NCBI GenBank assembly: GCA_030847615.1
Contig: JAUMIR010000005.1
Location: forward strand, 238,676,645-238,740,644
Length of the DNA stretch: 64,000 bases
DNA from: Gambelia wislizenii
Lineage: Eukaryota > Chordata > Lepidosauria > Squamata > Crotaphytidae
Direction: 5' to 3'
Below are positions 1 through 13,094 of the stretch, piece by piece (within the stretch, counting starts at the first letter, position 1; the number at the start of each line of letters is the position of its first letter). The position numbers and the translations under genes are program-made. Below the pieces are notes generated by a model. The model worked only from the letters and a program-made list of their open reading frames with translations. It searched no databases and was not told the DNA's origin.

Positions 1-410
1 CAAAAATTAAAAATATAATTAAACTATCCACAAAGTTAAAACCAGTTAAAAACCATAGGTATTAAAAACAAGAAACAAACCAAACACAGATTGACAGTAC
101 AGCACAGTTCTGCAAGACTCCGTCCTCTTAAGCAGTTAGTCTTCAAAGGCCTGCCAAAATAAAAGTCTTAACCTGCCTGTGGAAAGATATCAGGAGGCAC
201 TAGTCTAATCTCTGTGGGAATGGGGTTCCAGAGCACTGGAGCAGCCAATGAGAAGTAAGGCCCTTTCCTGTGTTCCCACCAGATGTAGCTGTGAGGTGGT
301 GGGATGGAAATAAGGCCCTGCATAGGGGATGGTAAAAGGTGGCCTGCTCAGCTCAGCCTTTTGTATCCTTTCATTTCTTTGGGGATATAAATTATCTAAG
401 TTAAGGGGTA
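1..410 (-). mobile_element. L2-like LINE 3' fragment
   Basis: Read on the minus strand, the block around 200-330 (a 'wnslP'-type segment with frameshifts, then an A-rich 3' region) has the same layout and wording as the clearer copies at 28227-28730 and 32020-32475. It is truncated by the window edge. The family call rests on similarity to those copies. Confidence 0.6.
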
Positions 411-1258
411 GATGGTGCATCTCCTTTTCACTAAGGAACCTGGTGTTCCAACAATAGCCCCATCATCCACACAGTTGAGTCAAGCAGTTGGGCTCTCCTT
501 AACACAGTTCATATATAATGCCCAAATAATGGTGCAGCCATTAAAATTGTCCTCAGGTTCCACATTTTCCCTCATGAATTCAGGTTCCCTTCTTCCTGAT
601 ACAAGAAAATTATAGTTTACCAGTTCTAATATACGGTAAGAACAAACTGTGGTGCCATGGTTTTATTCCAAGCAAGAATCTGAAAACTCCTTCAAACCAT
701 AGTTCCTGATTCTTGTTCAACAGACATATTATTCCGTGGGCAAACCTTCATTTGCCAGGTCTAGATTTTTTTTTTATTGCAGTCTAATAAACTGTGGTTT
801 TCTGAAAGCAAGGAATGAGGGCAGGAAGGAAGTATATGAACCCAGGGCACTGTCCCAATAATTCAAACTTAAGTCTGCCTGTGTTGTATATGAACCAACC
901 TGTCTATGGTGTGGCGTTCTGCTGGGGTGGGGAATGAACACAGCTGGCCCTCAACTTTTGTGGGGGTCTTCTTTTGAAGATTTGATTTTTTGCAAGTTCG
1001 TAGCTGCCTCTGACGCTGGTCTACAAGCCATACCCCTCCTAAAATGACGACACTGATGCTGCGAAAATCTCCTACCGTGGCCTCTCACTCCTTTCTGTCA
1101 CATTTCCTAGCCTATTCTTTGGCTCATATCTCCCTTTCCTGCCTTGGCACCATGAAGCCTCCGCCTTGGCCGAGTGGTGGACATGGAGGGGAGCAAGAAG
1201 GAAGGCCCCTCGGAAGTGAAAAAGAGGCCCACCACTGATCCCCCTTCCTCCCTCTGTC

Positions 1259-1302
1259 TTTCCTTTCCTTTCCTTTCCTTTCCTTTCCTTTCCTTTCCTT
1301 CC
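1259..1302. repeat. (TTTCC)n microsatellite
   Basis: About eight uninterrupted copies of the pentamer. It keeps several frames open on the minus strand, which explains the Lys/Gly/Glu-rich open frames there. Confidence 0.97.
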
Positions 1303-1309
1303 TTCAAAG

Positions 1310-1482
1310 TACAAGCTGAGTACCCAGCTTGTGGGGGCAATTAGCTAACACACATTGGAAACTGTTTAATGCAGTGTAGATGTGTAAATAGCTATTGCTT
1401 AAAACAATTTGTAAGCCGCTCTGATAGCCTTGTGGCTGAAGAGCAGGGTATAACTAACTAACTAAATAAAAAAATAAATAAA
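1310..1482 (+). mobile_element. Squamate-type SINE, 3' body
   Basis: Shares about 140 bp with 39930-40115, including gctaacacacattggaa and ctgatagccttgtggctgaa, and ends in an AAATA-rich tail. The wording resembles tRNA-derived SINEs common in lizards and snakes (a 'gtaaaatgagtaccc ... gggcaatt' body). The tRNA head is missing here. Confidence 0.65.
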
Positions 1483-1984
1483 GCCCAACTTGGGTGGGCA
1501 CAGAGATTGCTAAAAACATTGCTAAACTCAGGTAGGTTCAGAAAGAGCTGATTCTGAGTATTGAGCTAAAGACCTGTGCCCACTCAGTTCAGCTTGGAAG
1601 GCCAGCCAAGGGAGGGGGAATATTGGTAGGCAGCTGTGACCCAGTAGCAGCCCCCCACTAGGGCTCCTCTCAGGGTGTCCACACTAGTATGTTCTCCCTT
1701 CCCTGCCTCTCTGGCCAGCAAGTGAGCGAGCAATCCCACCCACAAGTGACACAAAAGCTCTGCACCCAGTTCCAAATCAGGGAGGAGGAGGAGGGTGGCA
1801 GCTGAGGGTGGAGGGAACAATTGGGGACTGTAGGTCTAGTGCAGACAGTGAATCTTTCTTGTGTTTTTATTTCTTTCTATACAGTATGAAAACAAAATGT
1901 GGAGGTGGGTGAACAAGAATCAGCTATATAAAGTATTTACAGTATTTACAAACATGAATGCGCTTTCTGCATTACATTATGAGG

Positions 1985-2630
1985 ATTAATCTCTCTGGCT
2001 TTTCTTTGCAAACGAAGATTCAGGAAGGACTCATCCCGCATTTTCTGCAAGCACACTGATAACTAAAAAGGCCAATCCAAGATAAATAAGTCCGGTTGCA
2101 GAAAGCACAGCAGAAGGTCTCCTTGGGTGATGTTTCTGGGTTGTGATTCTTTCTTTATTGCTGTTTCTCTTCAAGACTTGTTCGGTGTGAGTTCTCAAAT
2201 AAGGCTGCAGCACTGTGGATAGTGCGTCTCCATGCCTCCCGATGTGAGGCCAGGGCGGACCATTGTTGGTGATCAATTTGGCTGAGCCTGAGATGTTGTT
2301 TCAGAGAGTCCTTGTATCGCTTTTTTGGAGCGCCCCTCTTACACTGACTTGTGGCGAGTTCACCATAGAGTACTATTTTTGGAGGTGATGGTCCTCTATC
2401 CTAGAAACATGCCCTGCCCAGAGCAGCTGTGTTCTCAATATCATGGCCTCAATGCTGGTGATCCCTGCTTGCTCAAGGATAGCAACATTCGTCACATAGT
2501 CAGTCCAGTGTCTATTTAGGATTGTGCGTATACAGTGCTGATGAAAGCGTTTAAGGAGTCGTAAGTAATGGCAATAGGTGACCCATGTTTCAGATCCATA
2601 AAGGAGAATAGACAATACAGTACAGTACAG
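1985..2630 (-). mobile_element. Non-LTR retrotransposon C-terminal end with (GA)n tail
   Basis: The minus strand from about 2615 encodes LLYGSETWVTY, then RHWTDYVTNVAILEQAGITS and LLWAGHVSRIEDH. This is the typical C-terminal region after the reverse transcriptase domain of a LINE (the Ingi/Vingi or RTE-like type is my guess). Towards 2000 the frame is broken. It would carry a terminal zinc knuckle seen better in the 33985 copy. The 3' end reads gaaaagccagagaga, the same terminus as the copies at 33985 and 20108. Confidence 0.8.
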
Positions 2631-2634
2631 GATT

Positions 2635-2655
2635 TATATATATATATATATATAT
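2635..2655. repeat. (TA)n microsatellite
   Basis: About ten TA units directly before a TA-inserted MITE. Confidence 0.95.
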
Positions 2656-2663
2656 TAAATATA

Positions 2664-2923
2664 CAGTTGGATCCCTGTATCCATTGAACCAATATCCGTG
2701 GTTTCAGTTATCTGCAGCTGAAAAAAATAGGGACATGTACCATAGAGTCATGCTGGAAAATGGCCAGAGAAGCATCCTCTCTAGGCATCTTCTAGGTTCA
2801 CACAACTCTATGGCATGTTTGTACTGGAAGTCCTTTATTTTAATAGGGTCAGCAGTTATCCACAGTTTTCAGTGTCCGCAGTAAGTCCGGGAACCGAAAC
2901 CCCACAGATACGGGGTCTGACTG
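2664..2923. mobile_element. TA-flanked MITE, pogo/Tigger-like termini
   Basis: Starts cagttggatccctgtatcc and ends with the inverted form (agatacggggtctgactg), flanked by TA on both sides. The termini resemble Tigger/MER2 of the Tc1-mariner superfamily. No coding capacity. One of at least seven related copies in the window. Confidence 0.85.
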
Positions 2924-3546
2924 TATTATACCTTAACTGAAATGATAGAACCATATTTTTTTAGCACTAGTCAAACAAATATTACAATTACTTTAATGTT
3001 TTAAAAAATACCAATTTGAAAAGGGGAAAATGCAAAATAAAATGAAAAATGTTTTTGTTCATCCTCCCGAAAGTTCTAGAACTATATCTCTAGGTGAGAC
3101 AGAAGTCCGTCTATGCCTTCACTAACTATCTGTGTTTATTTATTGTGATTATTAAACTGTCATAGAGTCCTTTTATCTGTGAGATAGGTTAAGCTAAGGG
3201 ATTGTTACAAGATGTGCTTTGATTATATTTGTACACCATGCTGGTTTCCATAATGTTGAGGGCCGTTTTACATTGGTAAAAATAAAGTAAATAAATAAAA
3301 TGTGTTGAACTTGAGTCTTTCCTGCTTCCTCTCCAATGTATTGCTCTATATATTGTGTCACAGATGAGGCAAACACCCTTAGCCATCCTTAACTCAGCCA
3401 TGGTAGTAGAAGACGATACTGTAGATTTATATGATCTAAAGAGAAACCAAAGTATGGAAAAGTTCCTTGATACTGAGGGACATATAGACTTATATTTGGA
3501 CATTTGGTTAGCTTTTATAGAAGCTTACAACTAATGTTGTAACTTT

Positions 3547-3740
3547 CTGACAGTAAGAACTGTTCAGCAGTGGAACACACTCCCTCAGAGCGTGGTGGGG
3601 TCTCCTTCCTTGGAGGCCTTTAAACAGAGGCTGGATGGCCATCTGTCAGGGATGCTTTGATCGTGATTTCCTGCATGGCAGGAGGTTGGACTGGATGGCC
3701 CTTGTGGTCTCTTCCAACTCTACAATTCTATAATTCTATG
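3547..3740 (+). mobile_element. CR1 LINE 3' end
   Basis: Ends the CR1 ORF2 frame (a diverged 'vvgsPSLEaFKqRLDGHLSG') and continues into the CR1 3' UTR with ggactggatggcccttgtgg and a terminal attctatRattctatg-type repeat. Confidence 0.9.
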
Positions 3741-4056
3741 AAATGGCAGTGGGAGGCAGGGGGGCAGCGGAGGCGTTGTCATTATGGTGCTCAGAGGTAT
3801 GGGCTGAGGTGTGGGAAAGGAGAAGGAGAGGAGCAAGGAAAAGGAGGACAACACTGCAGGAGATTTTTTGATTTTCGTCATAGTAGAATGTGGAGGTGAT
3901 GGATATGCAATGGAGGCAGTCTTGGAGCAAGGCAGAGATTTTTGCAGCAGGAGAATCTGTAGCATGCATGGTTACGGAGGTTTAAAATATTCACAGTTTT
4001 TCAACTTCCATGGGGAACCTGTATTCCTAACTCCCATGAAATGTGAGGGCTGACTG
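3741..4056. mobile_element. MITE relic with one clear terminus
   Basis: The right end (gagggctgactg followed by TA) matches the inverted terminus of the MITEs at 13095 and 46343, and the wording beside it matches the 46343 element. The left terminus is not recognisable next to the CR1 end. Confidence 0.55.
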
Positions 4057-4768
4057 TACACTATTTTCATGAAGTTGGAAGGAGTTCAGAGTGAGTCATG
4101 TGAGGACAGGCTATGTATTTCAAATATTTAGGCATGATTTCCAAACAGTCCTCCCCCCCCCACAGCTTTTTTCAGGCTTTGTTGTAAGAAAATTGTTGAT
4201 GGGACATAGCTAACTCACCCTCCCACACATATATACACTATAGAGAAAACTGTCATTCTCAACTATTTTCTTACATATTTACTTTAGCACAGATTTTGTT
4301 ACAGAAAAACACATGTTGTTTGTATTGCCAACCTTAGCAAAAATAAGAAATAGCAAACTACAAGAAGCAATCTATCTGTAACATTATTTTTAGGATAATG
4401 AGGACATAAGAACATTCCTTTTTAAAACAACTAGAAATGCCACTTTTTGTAAATTAAAAAAGATGCTTCCATTACTTTTTCTTCTTACTCCTGGGAGGCT
4501 AAGCTGCTCTCAGACCATTTTCAGGAGTTTTTTCTCAGAATTTAGTCTATTTTCTTATGTTTTCTAATGGATTTTCTTTTAAAAAAAGAAATAAATAAAA
4601 GCAACAAGTAATGTAATGGAGCAACAATAGCAGTAGCAAGTTTATTTTGGAGATTTGTAATGAGGATATACCAAATCATTTCTTTTAAACGATATCTTTC
4701 CTAATGCTGTTCTTTAGTGATGAAATGAAGATTTTCCTATTCTGTTCCTCCACAGTCAGTATGTATGC

Positions 4769-5385
4769 TGAGGCCCCGCCTACATGATTAAAAAAAAAGT
4801 TTGGGAGGTAAAAAATCTGAAAAGGCAGCCATTCATATGTATGCAGTCCGCCTACATGATTTTTTACCCCCTAAACTCCGTATGACCCCCCCCCCTTGCC
4901 CAGCTGGCTGGAGCGAGCGATCCAAGCGGCGGTTTTAAATCTCCTGCCGCTTTTTTATTTTATTTAAAAAGGTGCCTGTTATGCGGACAGTTGGTTTTCC
5001 ATCTTTACAGTATAAAATAAAAAGGAATAAATGTAAAAATCATGGACTTACCAGACTCTTGCTTAGCCAGGAATCCAACATGGTGGCCGCTCCCAATTCC
5101 CCTCTTTGTTAGCCCCACCCCCTGGCTCAGCCAGCCAATCAGATCACACTGCCTGTTTGTGTGTGTTTGTGCGAATGGGGGGGTATAGATGATCAATCTT
5201 TCGAACAGCTGTAAGGATTTTAGCTCGAGATCTGCTAATCCTCTTGAATGCCTCTTGAACTCCATGTAGTTTATGAGCCCGCCTTCTGAATGACACGTGT
5301 GCATCTGAACGGCTGCGTGTACACATGATCAATCTTCCGAACGCCGTACATATTTTTTTTTTTTACTGTGTAGACAGGCCCTGAC
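4769..5385. mobile_element. Non-autonomous DNA transposon, ~620 bp, family shared with 34852
   Basis: Inverted ends: ggccccgcctacatgatt then an A run on the left; a T run then ctgtgtagacaggcc on the right. A possible 4-bp duplication (ctga) flanks it. Its interior shares 'tccaacatg-tggc-gc ... ccaatcag' with the element at 34852. No transposase fragment seen. Confidence 0.7.
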
Positions 5386-6640
5386 TGTGAGCAAATCTTA
5401 AAAGGTGCACAGTGATCATTCTTGGCTCCACTCATGACTATTTGTAGCTATTAAAAAATAATTCTGGCGATAATGTCATCTTCATATCCTTTTCTGTGTC
5501 TCTTTCTTGGATTTTGTCCTGTTGGAATGTACAGCATGTTTGTGTCACTGGTGGTACTGTTTATGGATCACTCATGAATCGCACATGTACATCACTGCTT
5601 CACAATCAATAGTTTTCAGGTTAAAGGCTGAAGTAATATCTGGAACACTCTACAGGTTTTGTGGGGTGTTTTTTTTTGGTCCTTTGCCATTCCAGATGGT
5701 TTACGGCAGATGCGTGCTGCAACTCTGTTCTGTTCATGAATATACACACATCCTAGAATATACACACATCCTATCCTAGTTTTAAATTTGAAAAATGAAG
5801 ACTACTGACCAGGAAATAACAAGAGGCCTTAGAGAACATGCTAAGGGAATTAGCCACAGCCAGCTGCTCTCCCTGATATTTCTCTCTTGCTGATGTTGTG
5901 GCCTTTGCTTGAGGCCTGTTTTGGTTGTTGGGGAGAGGGAGAAAAGATTTGACAGTTGCTAAGCAACTACTGTGTGTTCACTTGGCCTGAGAAGGCCTAC
6001 AGCAGTGCTGCTCAGACTATGTGGGGGTTTGGCATCCCCCCCATGTGTGAGGGATGGGTACTATATTTGTTCCCATTTGGCAGTCACTGTGGATCGGCAC
6101 TGGTCTGTGGATCACCACCTTGAGTAGCACTAGCCTTGAGCATCCTAGAACATAGCAAAAGCTAAGTTAGAAAAGACAAGTGCTAATCATGAAGGGGAGG
6201 TGCTGTGTCTTGCCACCCTATTCTTAAAATCATCTTCTCTAATATGCAGTAGGCCTGCTTCAGTTTATCTTTACTGTCCCCTAATATTTAATAAGCAATT
6301 GGAAGCATGGAAACATATGGTTCTCCCTATTATCACCCTACCAGTAAAATCCTTGCATGTAAAATGTACATGTGTCTTATGCTTGCAGTTGATAAAGGCA
6401 TATGGGGGGGGAGTTTTAATTTTTTTAAAAGTTTCAGACCTAGTAACTCATGACTAAAGATATAGTTTAGTGGGTAATAATATACTAACTGTGCTGTCTT
6501 AGACAATCACTTAGGTGTCACCCACTGGTTACCCCTGCCAGTAAAGTGGGATACACATAGTTGCCGAAATGGACTGGAGAGGGGGGAAAGCCCTGTCAAA
6601 ATGCATCATGCTAGGCTTTCTTAGAATTAAAAAAAAGAAA

Positions 6641-7660
6641 GAAAAAGATATCGGTCATGAAATAGAATTAAATCACTGGGAAAAGGCCTGGATTAATAGA
6701 TAATCAGATAAGTTCACTGCATGTCAGGATCTGAAGGAGAATTTCTTTAAGTTGCAACACATATGGTATCTGACCCCAGCAAAATTGGATAAGGGCTATA
6801 AGACAGGAGAGAACCACTGTTGGAAGTGTCGAGAGGAAGTTTGGTTCTTTTATCCATGTGTGGTGGAACTGCCCTAAAATAAAAAGGAAGTTGGTTCTTT
6901 TATCCATGTGTGGTGGAACTGCCCTAAAATAAAAAGGGTTTGGAAAAAAATTCGCAGAACACTTTTAGAAATGCTAAAGGTAAATTTAGAGATGTCCCCA
7001 GAACTGTATCTATTGAATATGACTACTAAATTAAACAGAGAGATAGAAAGGATTTTTTTTTTTTACTATATATGATATTGGCCGCAAGATTATTAATAGC
7101 AAAAGAGTGGGAAAATGTGAAGTTTTGAATTTGAGGGAGTGGAAACTTAAGGTTATGGATATGATTGAAATGGATAAATTGCCGGTTAAGAAATATTGGT
7201 ATTTGAATTAGTACAGAGTGGATTAGGACAAGTAAGATGGGGTTTAGGAGAAGAAAAGATAGGAAATTCAGAGAAAATTTTCAGAGAAAATAAGTACTTA
7301 CACACAGACACAGACACACACACACATATGAATGAAAAGGTAGTGGACATGAGAAATGTTGTTGAATAAGGTTACAAAGTCTGCATTAACAAAGATATGA
7401 GTAACCAGGACCAATCAGTAACGATTTAGGAAAGGGGATTATATAAGAGAATAATGAGAATAGTGAGAAGGAAAAAGAACAAGTAATACATTATTTCTTA
7501 GGAAAAATTGTATTTTTAAAAAAATGAAAACTGGTATGTTATAGAAAATGTACAAATAAGTATGACTGATTTAAATGTAATATGCTTATGATACATACCA
7601 TGACGAATGGAATACATTTTATGGAAAAAATGAATTAAAACAAGAATTCAAAAATAAATG
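6641..7660 (+). mobile_element. L1 LINE, 5'-truncated, ORF2 C-terminus and 3' UTR
   Basis: Encodes, with stops, LKENFFKLQHIWYLTPAKLD, then HCWKCREE and IHVWWNCPKIKRVWKKI. This is the Cys/His-containing C-terminal region of L1 ORF2. An A-rich 3' UTR follows and ends near 7660. The frame is broken by point stops and by an internal 50-bp tandem duplication. Confidence 0.85.
6834..6935 (+). repeat. ~50-bp tandem duplication inside the L1 relic
   Basis: The segment from ggaagtttggttc to aaaataaaaa is repeated immediately, identical but for one deleted T. It duplicates the codons for the L1 FIHVWWNCPK motif. Confidence 0.95.
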
Positions 7661-10600
7661 CCTTTTATCTTCCTAGGGCTTTTTATATGTGGTGGGTTTT
7701 GAAACTAGGATAAGGATGCCATTGTAGTGTGACAGGCAGAATATTGGAATTAGGCCAAACTACACATTAATTTAAAGACATTGCTAGCAATGACATCTAC
7801 TTTCTTACTCAAAAGTAAATGCTGAAGACCCAGAGCTTTAATATTCTCTGCTCATTGTGATTCTGGTGCCTGAAATTTCATTATGAAAAACCAGTCTAGT
7901 TTCAAATCAGTCAAAATGTCCTTTTATATACAGTAATCTCAGTCTTTTTTCCTCTTCCCATTTGTAAATTATTCTAACAATTTTTGCAATTAGAGCTACC
8001 ATGGAAAAGGACATTCACCCTTGTTTTTTTTTGTTACTGTGTTTGAGAACTGTATTTTTCCAAATATTTTCTCAATGCAGCAAGAGAAAAAAATGATAAT
8101 CAAAAACAATAAACCGGTAAAATTAGAAACAACAAAACTGTTGGTGTGACTTGCTGCCCTTTTTCATCTTTATGAAATGCAAACATCACCGGTCAGGAGC
8201 AGCAAGCATTTGTTCAACACTGTGGCTGCAACCAGTCTGCTGCGTGCCACAGCTTGATATTTTGGATGCATGTGGATGTGCTACTGAATTGCGTGAGCTG
8301 CTCAGCAGGCTGGTAGTAAAGTCTCTCTGGGGTTCTCTACATGACAACTCTAAGAGTTGTCAATGCCTGGTCATTCCATTCCATGTTTTTGATTCAAGAG
8401 GTGTAATGACATATGTTGTCTTCTTGCCACTCTATATTGGTGAATTCTGATGACATGGAAACATGGCCTTAATGTGTACTTTTCAAGTAGAAATGACATT
8501 TCTGCAATAGTTGCACAATTAAATAGGTGACAGCACTTGTTTTTTGAGATAAGCCCAATGAATACATTATCCACACACCATGGTAGAGAGTGATAAGCTA
8601 ACTAAATTGGCTGGGGAAGTCCTTCCAGTGCCAAGAGTTGACTTATTCTGAGGAATCCATTGGTAGTGAACTTGTCCTTGCAGCTTTAGGAGCAATGGCA
8701 AATTTCTCAGCTTTCTTTAGGTCTTTAAAATTTCTCTAGGTTTTCAGAAAGACTGGTTTTCTACAAATGTAGACTGCAGGAGTTTGGCAGTCAGGGTGTG
8801 TTGGAATGATGTGAGGCAGCAAATGGAAAGAGTTGCAGAGACTAGAAATAAAATAGGATGAAAGATACAATTCTACATTTGGGCTTCATCATGTCTCTCT
8901 AATCTAGCCTCAGTGTTAAGTGTCACCCAGTCATCAAATGATGTAAAGTGAAACACTTGGGTCAGATGCTTTCCCAGAGTGTACAAAGGTGTATATGTTT
9001 TTCTCTCCCTTTCACTGCAAGTTCAAGTACAGAATTATAATAGCCAAGAATCCACTGTGCTGGTACTTGCTAGAAATACAGTTTTGAGTAGGAAGCTATC
9101 TTCTCCATTGTGTTAAAGGAAACCAAGGTTAACATCACAGTTAGCTAGTTGGTAGGCAGGACTAATATGTTGTGTTGGTGAAAGTTGATGATTCTTAGCA
9201 GTTTGGGCTAGAGGAAATAGGAAGTCGAGATATTGCATATGCTACTGCTAAATGGATTCACTTAGATAGAAACAGGCAGTCTTTTTTTGGTGTGGAAGTA
9301 ACTTGCTTCCACTGACAGGCCGTTAATGTAATTCCAAGCTGCTGGCTCTCAGCTGAGTGTAGTGCAAAAACAGGAATTGGAATAGTAAGCACCTCAGAGA
9401 AGAGGTGGCAACAAAATTTAGCATTTTTGTAGCAGTTAAATATATAGTCAGAAGGTTGGTTCAAACAACCTTGTAAGTTAATTCAGTATTATTCAGGGAG
9501 AAATTTGTTGGGCTTCTCATTACTGTAAAAACAACTTGTTACATTACTCATTAGTGTTGTATTACTAATGCATTGCCATTTAATTGCTTTTTAAGAAAAG
9601 ACCAAACGTTTTTTCATTGCTCCCTCAAAGTCATGTTTTCAGAACAATGAGAAAACATTGCTTGTTACACTAAAAATATAATTTGCTACTGATTGTTACA
9701 TTATTTTTTTTAAAAGTAACATAATTCTGAGTTGTCACTCTTCCCAGAGTAACATGTTAACAGTAAAAGTCACTGTTTTTAATGCATAACTTCCAGACTC
9801 TTGATTCCCCATGTCTTGGATAAATGCTGCTATTTGTGCATATTCAGCCATAATCAAGTATGCACCCAGTCCTAAAGCCACAAAGGCCTAAGAAGTGAAT
9901 AATATCAGGCTTGGTTTGGCCCTGAGTTATTCTTTCCTGGAGGATTATGAGTGCAAAGGTTTAGTTTTAATTAAAAGATAATTAAAGGATGATGTGGACC
10001 TTTGTGCTATGCTTGCTAAATAAAAACATGGTTCCGAACTTAAGAAGCATCTTTACCTACAGTTCTGCCAGTGGCCCTGTCAACAGATATTCTTTTCAAT
10101 GGCAGCTTCTAAGATTAATAATTGTAATCAGCCCTCTTCCTCCTCCTCTCCACTGTTAGTTTCATTGGTCTGTAGAATTTGTGGAAATAATAGGATAATT
10201 TTGCTCAGAAAATAGGATCTCCCGCTCAAAGCAAGTACTGGTTAAACCTGAAGTACCAGTACACATGGCATATATGCTGAGGCAAACTTTAGCTTGGGCA
10301 TACTGTATAAAGTCTATCTGCAAGCAAAACTAGGAACTAGCTGGCTCTAGGTTGGTTTGTCATAGCCAAGTCAGGAGGTCACACAGTCCTTTCATTTTAA
10401 ATATCAGACTAGACCTAATGTATGCTATTCTTAATTGTTTTGTACAAAAATATGTTAGTGTAGGTGGTGCAGAATTCTGTCTTAGATTTCCATAAATAGT
10501 ATACATGGTGTGTGTGTGTGTTTTCAGATAGCCAAGTAGAAAAAGATCAACGTAATATGGATGGGAAATTCATTACGGTATTTCCCACCACTCCTCCGAT

Positions 10601-12414
10601 GGTGACCTGCTTGCTACCTTGCAGTGTTAAAGTTGCAGTCCTGTACATACCTAGAAGTAAATCCCATTGACCCTGGTGTCACTTACTTCTGATTAAACTT
10701 GTATAGGATTGCATAGCTTTAAGTAGGGAAGCTCTGTGGCAAGGAAGAAAATCCCCCAAAGGGATTCAGTTCATCCCACTCTTTTCTGTGAAGCTCAGTT
10801 CTGCATGACTCATTCCCCTCATGGCTTTGGCTCTTGTGGGAAGAAGGTGGGTGGTGCCTGGAATTCCACCAGGATGAAACCATAAAATGAGACTTGCTAG
10901 CTAGTTAGTAATGCAGTGAATGCAAGACCATTAAAAATCTCTGTGTCTGGGGGCATAGATATAAGAATGAATGATGTCTAGCAGATGATGTCTGAATTAC
11001 AATTTGCCAACAAACCAGGATTAGAAACTTGGACTGCTGTGTGTGTGTGTGTGGGGGCAGGGAGCAGAGAATTGTGCCTCATCTTCGATGGAGGCATAGT
11101 ATAAAGCTAAGGCCAAGGGGAAGACCCAGCAGGCCTTGGTTTGGGCCAGAAGTCTGAACTTTAAGACTACGAAAAATGGTAAACTCCTGACCCGGACATT
11201 CCAAGGAACTGGATCCAGCATTTAGGTGGCTAGCTTAGGTGGATATGCAATTAATATCTAAATCCTAAAATTAAGAGTGCGGGCTCAGAAAATGAGAGGC
11301 TGATAGCTTACTACAGCTGAAATGTGGAAATAATGCTGCTTTGCTCAAATTCAAAAATTAAGAGTGGTAATAAGAGTGTAGAGCCAGAAGATGAGAGGCT
11401 GAAACACACAGGCCATTGTGAAGGAATGCAAATGATCTTGAGTATTGGCGCCAATCTGTATCATAGGCAGGGTGGCCATAGACGGTTCCCATTTGAAATA
11501 CAGTATGTTCTACTCCAAATCTGTTTCAGTATAGAGGACCCTGAAAAGGAAAAGCAGGAGCCTTAAAGCTGCACATCAACAGTCAGCATTTGGACACCAG
11601 ACTGAATGTCAGGCACACACATTACTGGGGATCAGTCCTTACTTTTCCCATGGTGCAGTGTAGTTTATTTCCAGTTAATGATACTAGTATTTCTTAATAT
11701 GTATCTTCACATAATAGAGTTATGCATATATACAAATTTAACATGGCCTCTGACAAAGAAGCTCCTTTTTACAAAATCATAGCCACCCAGCCACCCATTT
11801 TCCTCCTTGTCCTCTGTCCAGCTAGAAGTTTTTTAAGCAGCATTGTGGGATGGTGATGGAGGCCTGGAGACAGACTTGAAGTGTCAATTTGTAGCAGTGT
11901 GTTTGCAGTAAATAATGCAAGCAGGCTGCAGTGATCCTAATGCAACCATTCCTACAACAGGCAAGGGAAGCAGTAATTGCCATGTTTTGTACTCAACATG
12001 TGTGAATAGCAAAACAGAGAGAAAAAGGGATAGCAGATAAGCCTGCCTCACCAGCTACACCTAGCATATTAAACAAAAATAGATTTGTGAGCCTGGCCAG
12101 CAAAAAAGAAACAGTAAGAAAAATGGAGGCTGGTGAGAGAAAAAGACATCTCTGGATGCATTTTGGAAGAAGTTCTCAGGTGGTCTCTGGAAGGTTCAAA
12201 ATATTGTTGTTTACTTATAAAAGGTTTGCCTGACCTGGTTGTTTCATTTCACATGTGCATATTGCTAGTTCTGAATAAAAAGTCTGCTCAAACATGTTGA
12301 AATGCTCTCCTCTGTGTGATTCAGGAACCTATCCCTGTTCTTTCCATGTTATTTCTGCTTCTGGTACCATTAAAAAAAATACAGCCCAGGAGCACATCTA
12401 CTTCATTAACCACT

Positions 12415-12905
12415 CTATTATGCTTTGGTTCAGACCTCACCTAGAATACTGTGTCCAGTTCTGGGCACCACAGTTCAAGAAGATATTGACAAGCTGGAGC
12501 ATGTCCAGAGGAGGGCAACCAAAATGGTGGGAGATCTGGAAGCCATGCCCTATGAGGAGTGGCTTAGGGAGCTCGGTATATTTAGCCTGAGAAAGAGAAG
12601 GTTAAGAGGTGACATGATAGCCATGTTTAAATATTTGAAGGGATGTCATACTGAGGATGGAGCAAGCTTGTTTTCTGCTGTTCCAGAGACTAGGGCATGG
12701 AACAATGGTCTCAAACTACAGGAAAAGAGATTCCACCTAAACATTGGGAAGAACTTCTTGACAGTAAGAGCTGTTTGGCAGTGGAATACACTGCCTTGGA
12801 GTGTGGTGGAGTCTCCTTCTTTGGAGGTTTTTAAACAGAGGCTGGATGGCCACCTGTCAGGAATGATTTGATTGTGTATTCCTGCATAGCAGGGGGTTCT
12901 ATGAT
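12415..12905 (+). mobile_element. CR1 LINE, C-terminus of ORF2 and 3' end
   Basis: One long open frame from 12425 to 12868 encodes the end of CR1 ORF2: LEHVQRRATKMVGDLEAMPY, EEWLRELGIFSLRKRRLRGD, FHLNIGKNFLTVRAVWQWNT and SPSLEVFKQRLDGHLSG. This is the longest intact protein-like frame in the window outside the gene, and it implies a fairly young copy. The usual CR1 3' UTR follows, shortened. 5'-truncated. Confidence 0.93.
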
Positions 12906-13094
12906 TCTTCCTTTTGGATGATGCTAGCCAGAGGTACTGAAAGTGGCAGAGGCAAGCAGGGATTTGAGGTGGTACAATTTGGTATGCCAACAGGCCTGGA
13001 TCCCTGCCCTGCTCTCCTATAGCATGCAAATGGCTGTTCCTCAGTAAATTGAGGCAAAGTGCACAACGACAGGAAGGTCTGCCCCTGTAATAAA

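Noticed and set aside
1140..1260. Possible tRNA-like head before the SINE at 1310 (gccgagtggtgg)
   Set aside because: Too short and lacks a B box at the right distance; the sequence does not fold into a tRNA by eye.
4870..5000. CG-rich patch as a promoter
   Set aside because: Lies inside the DNA transposon at 4769-5385 and shares wording with the copy at 34852.
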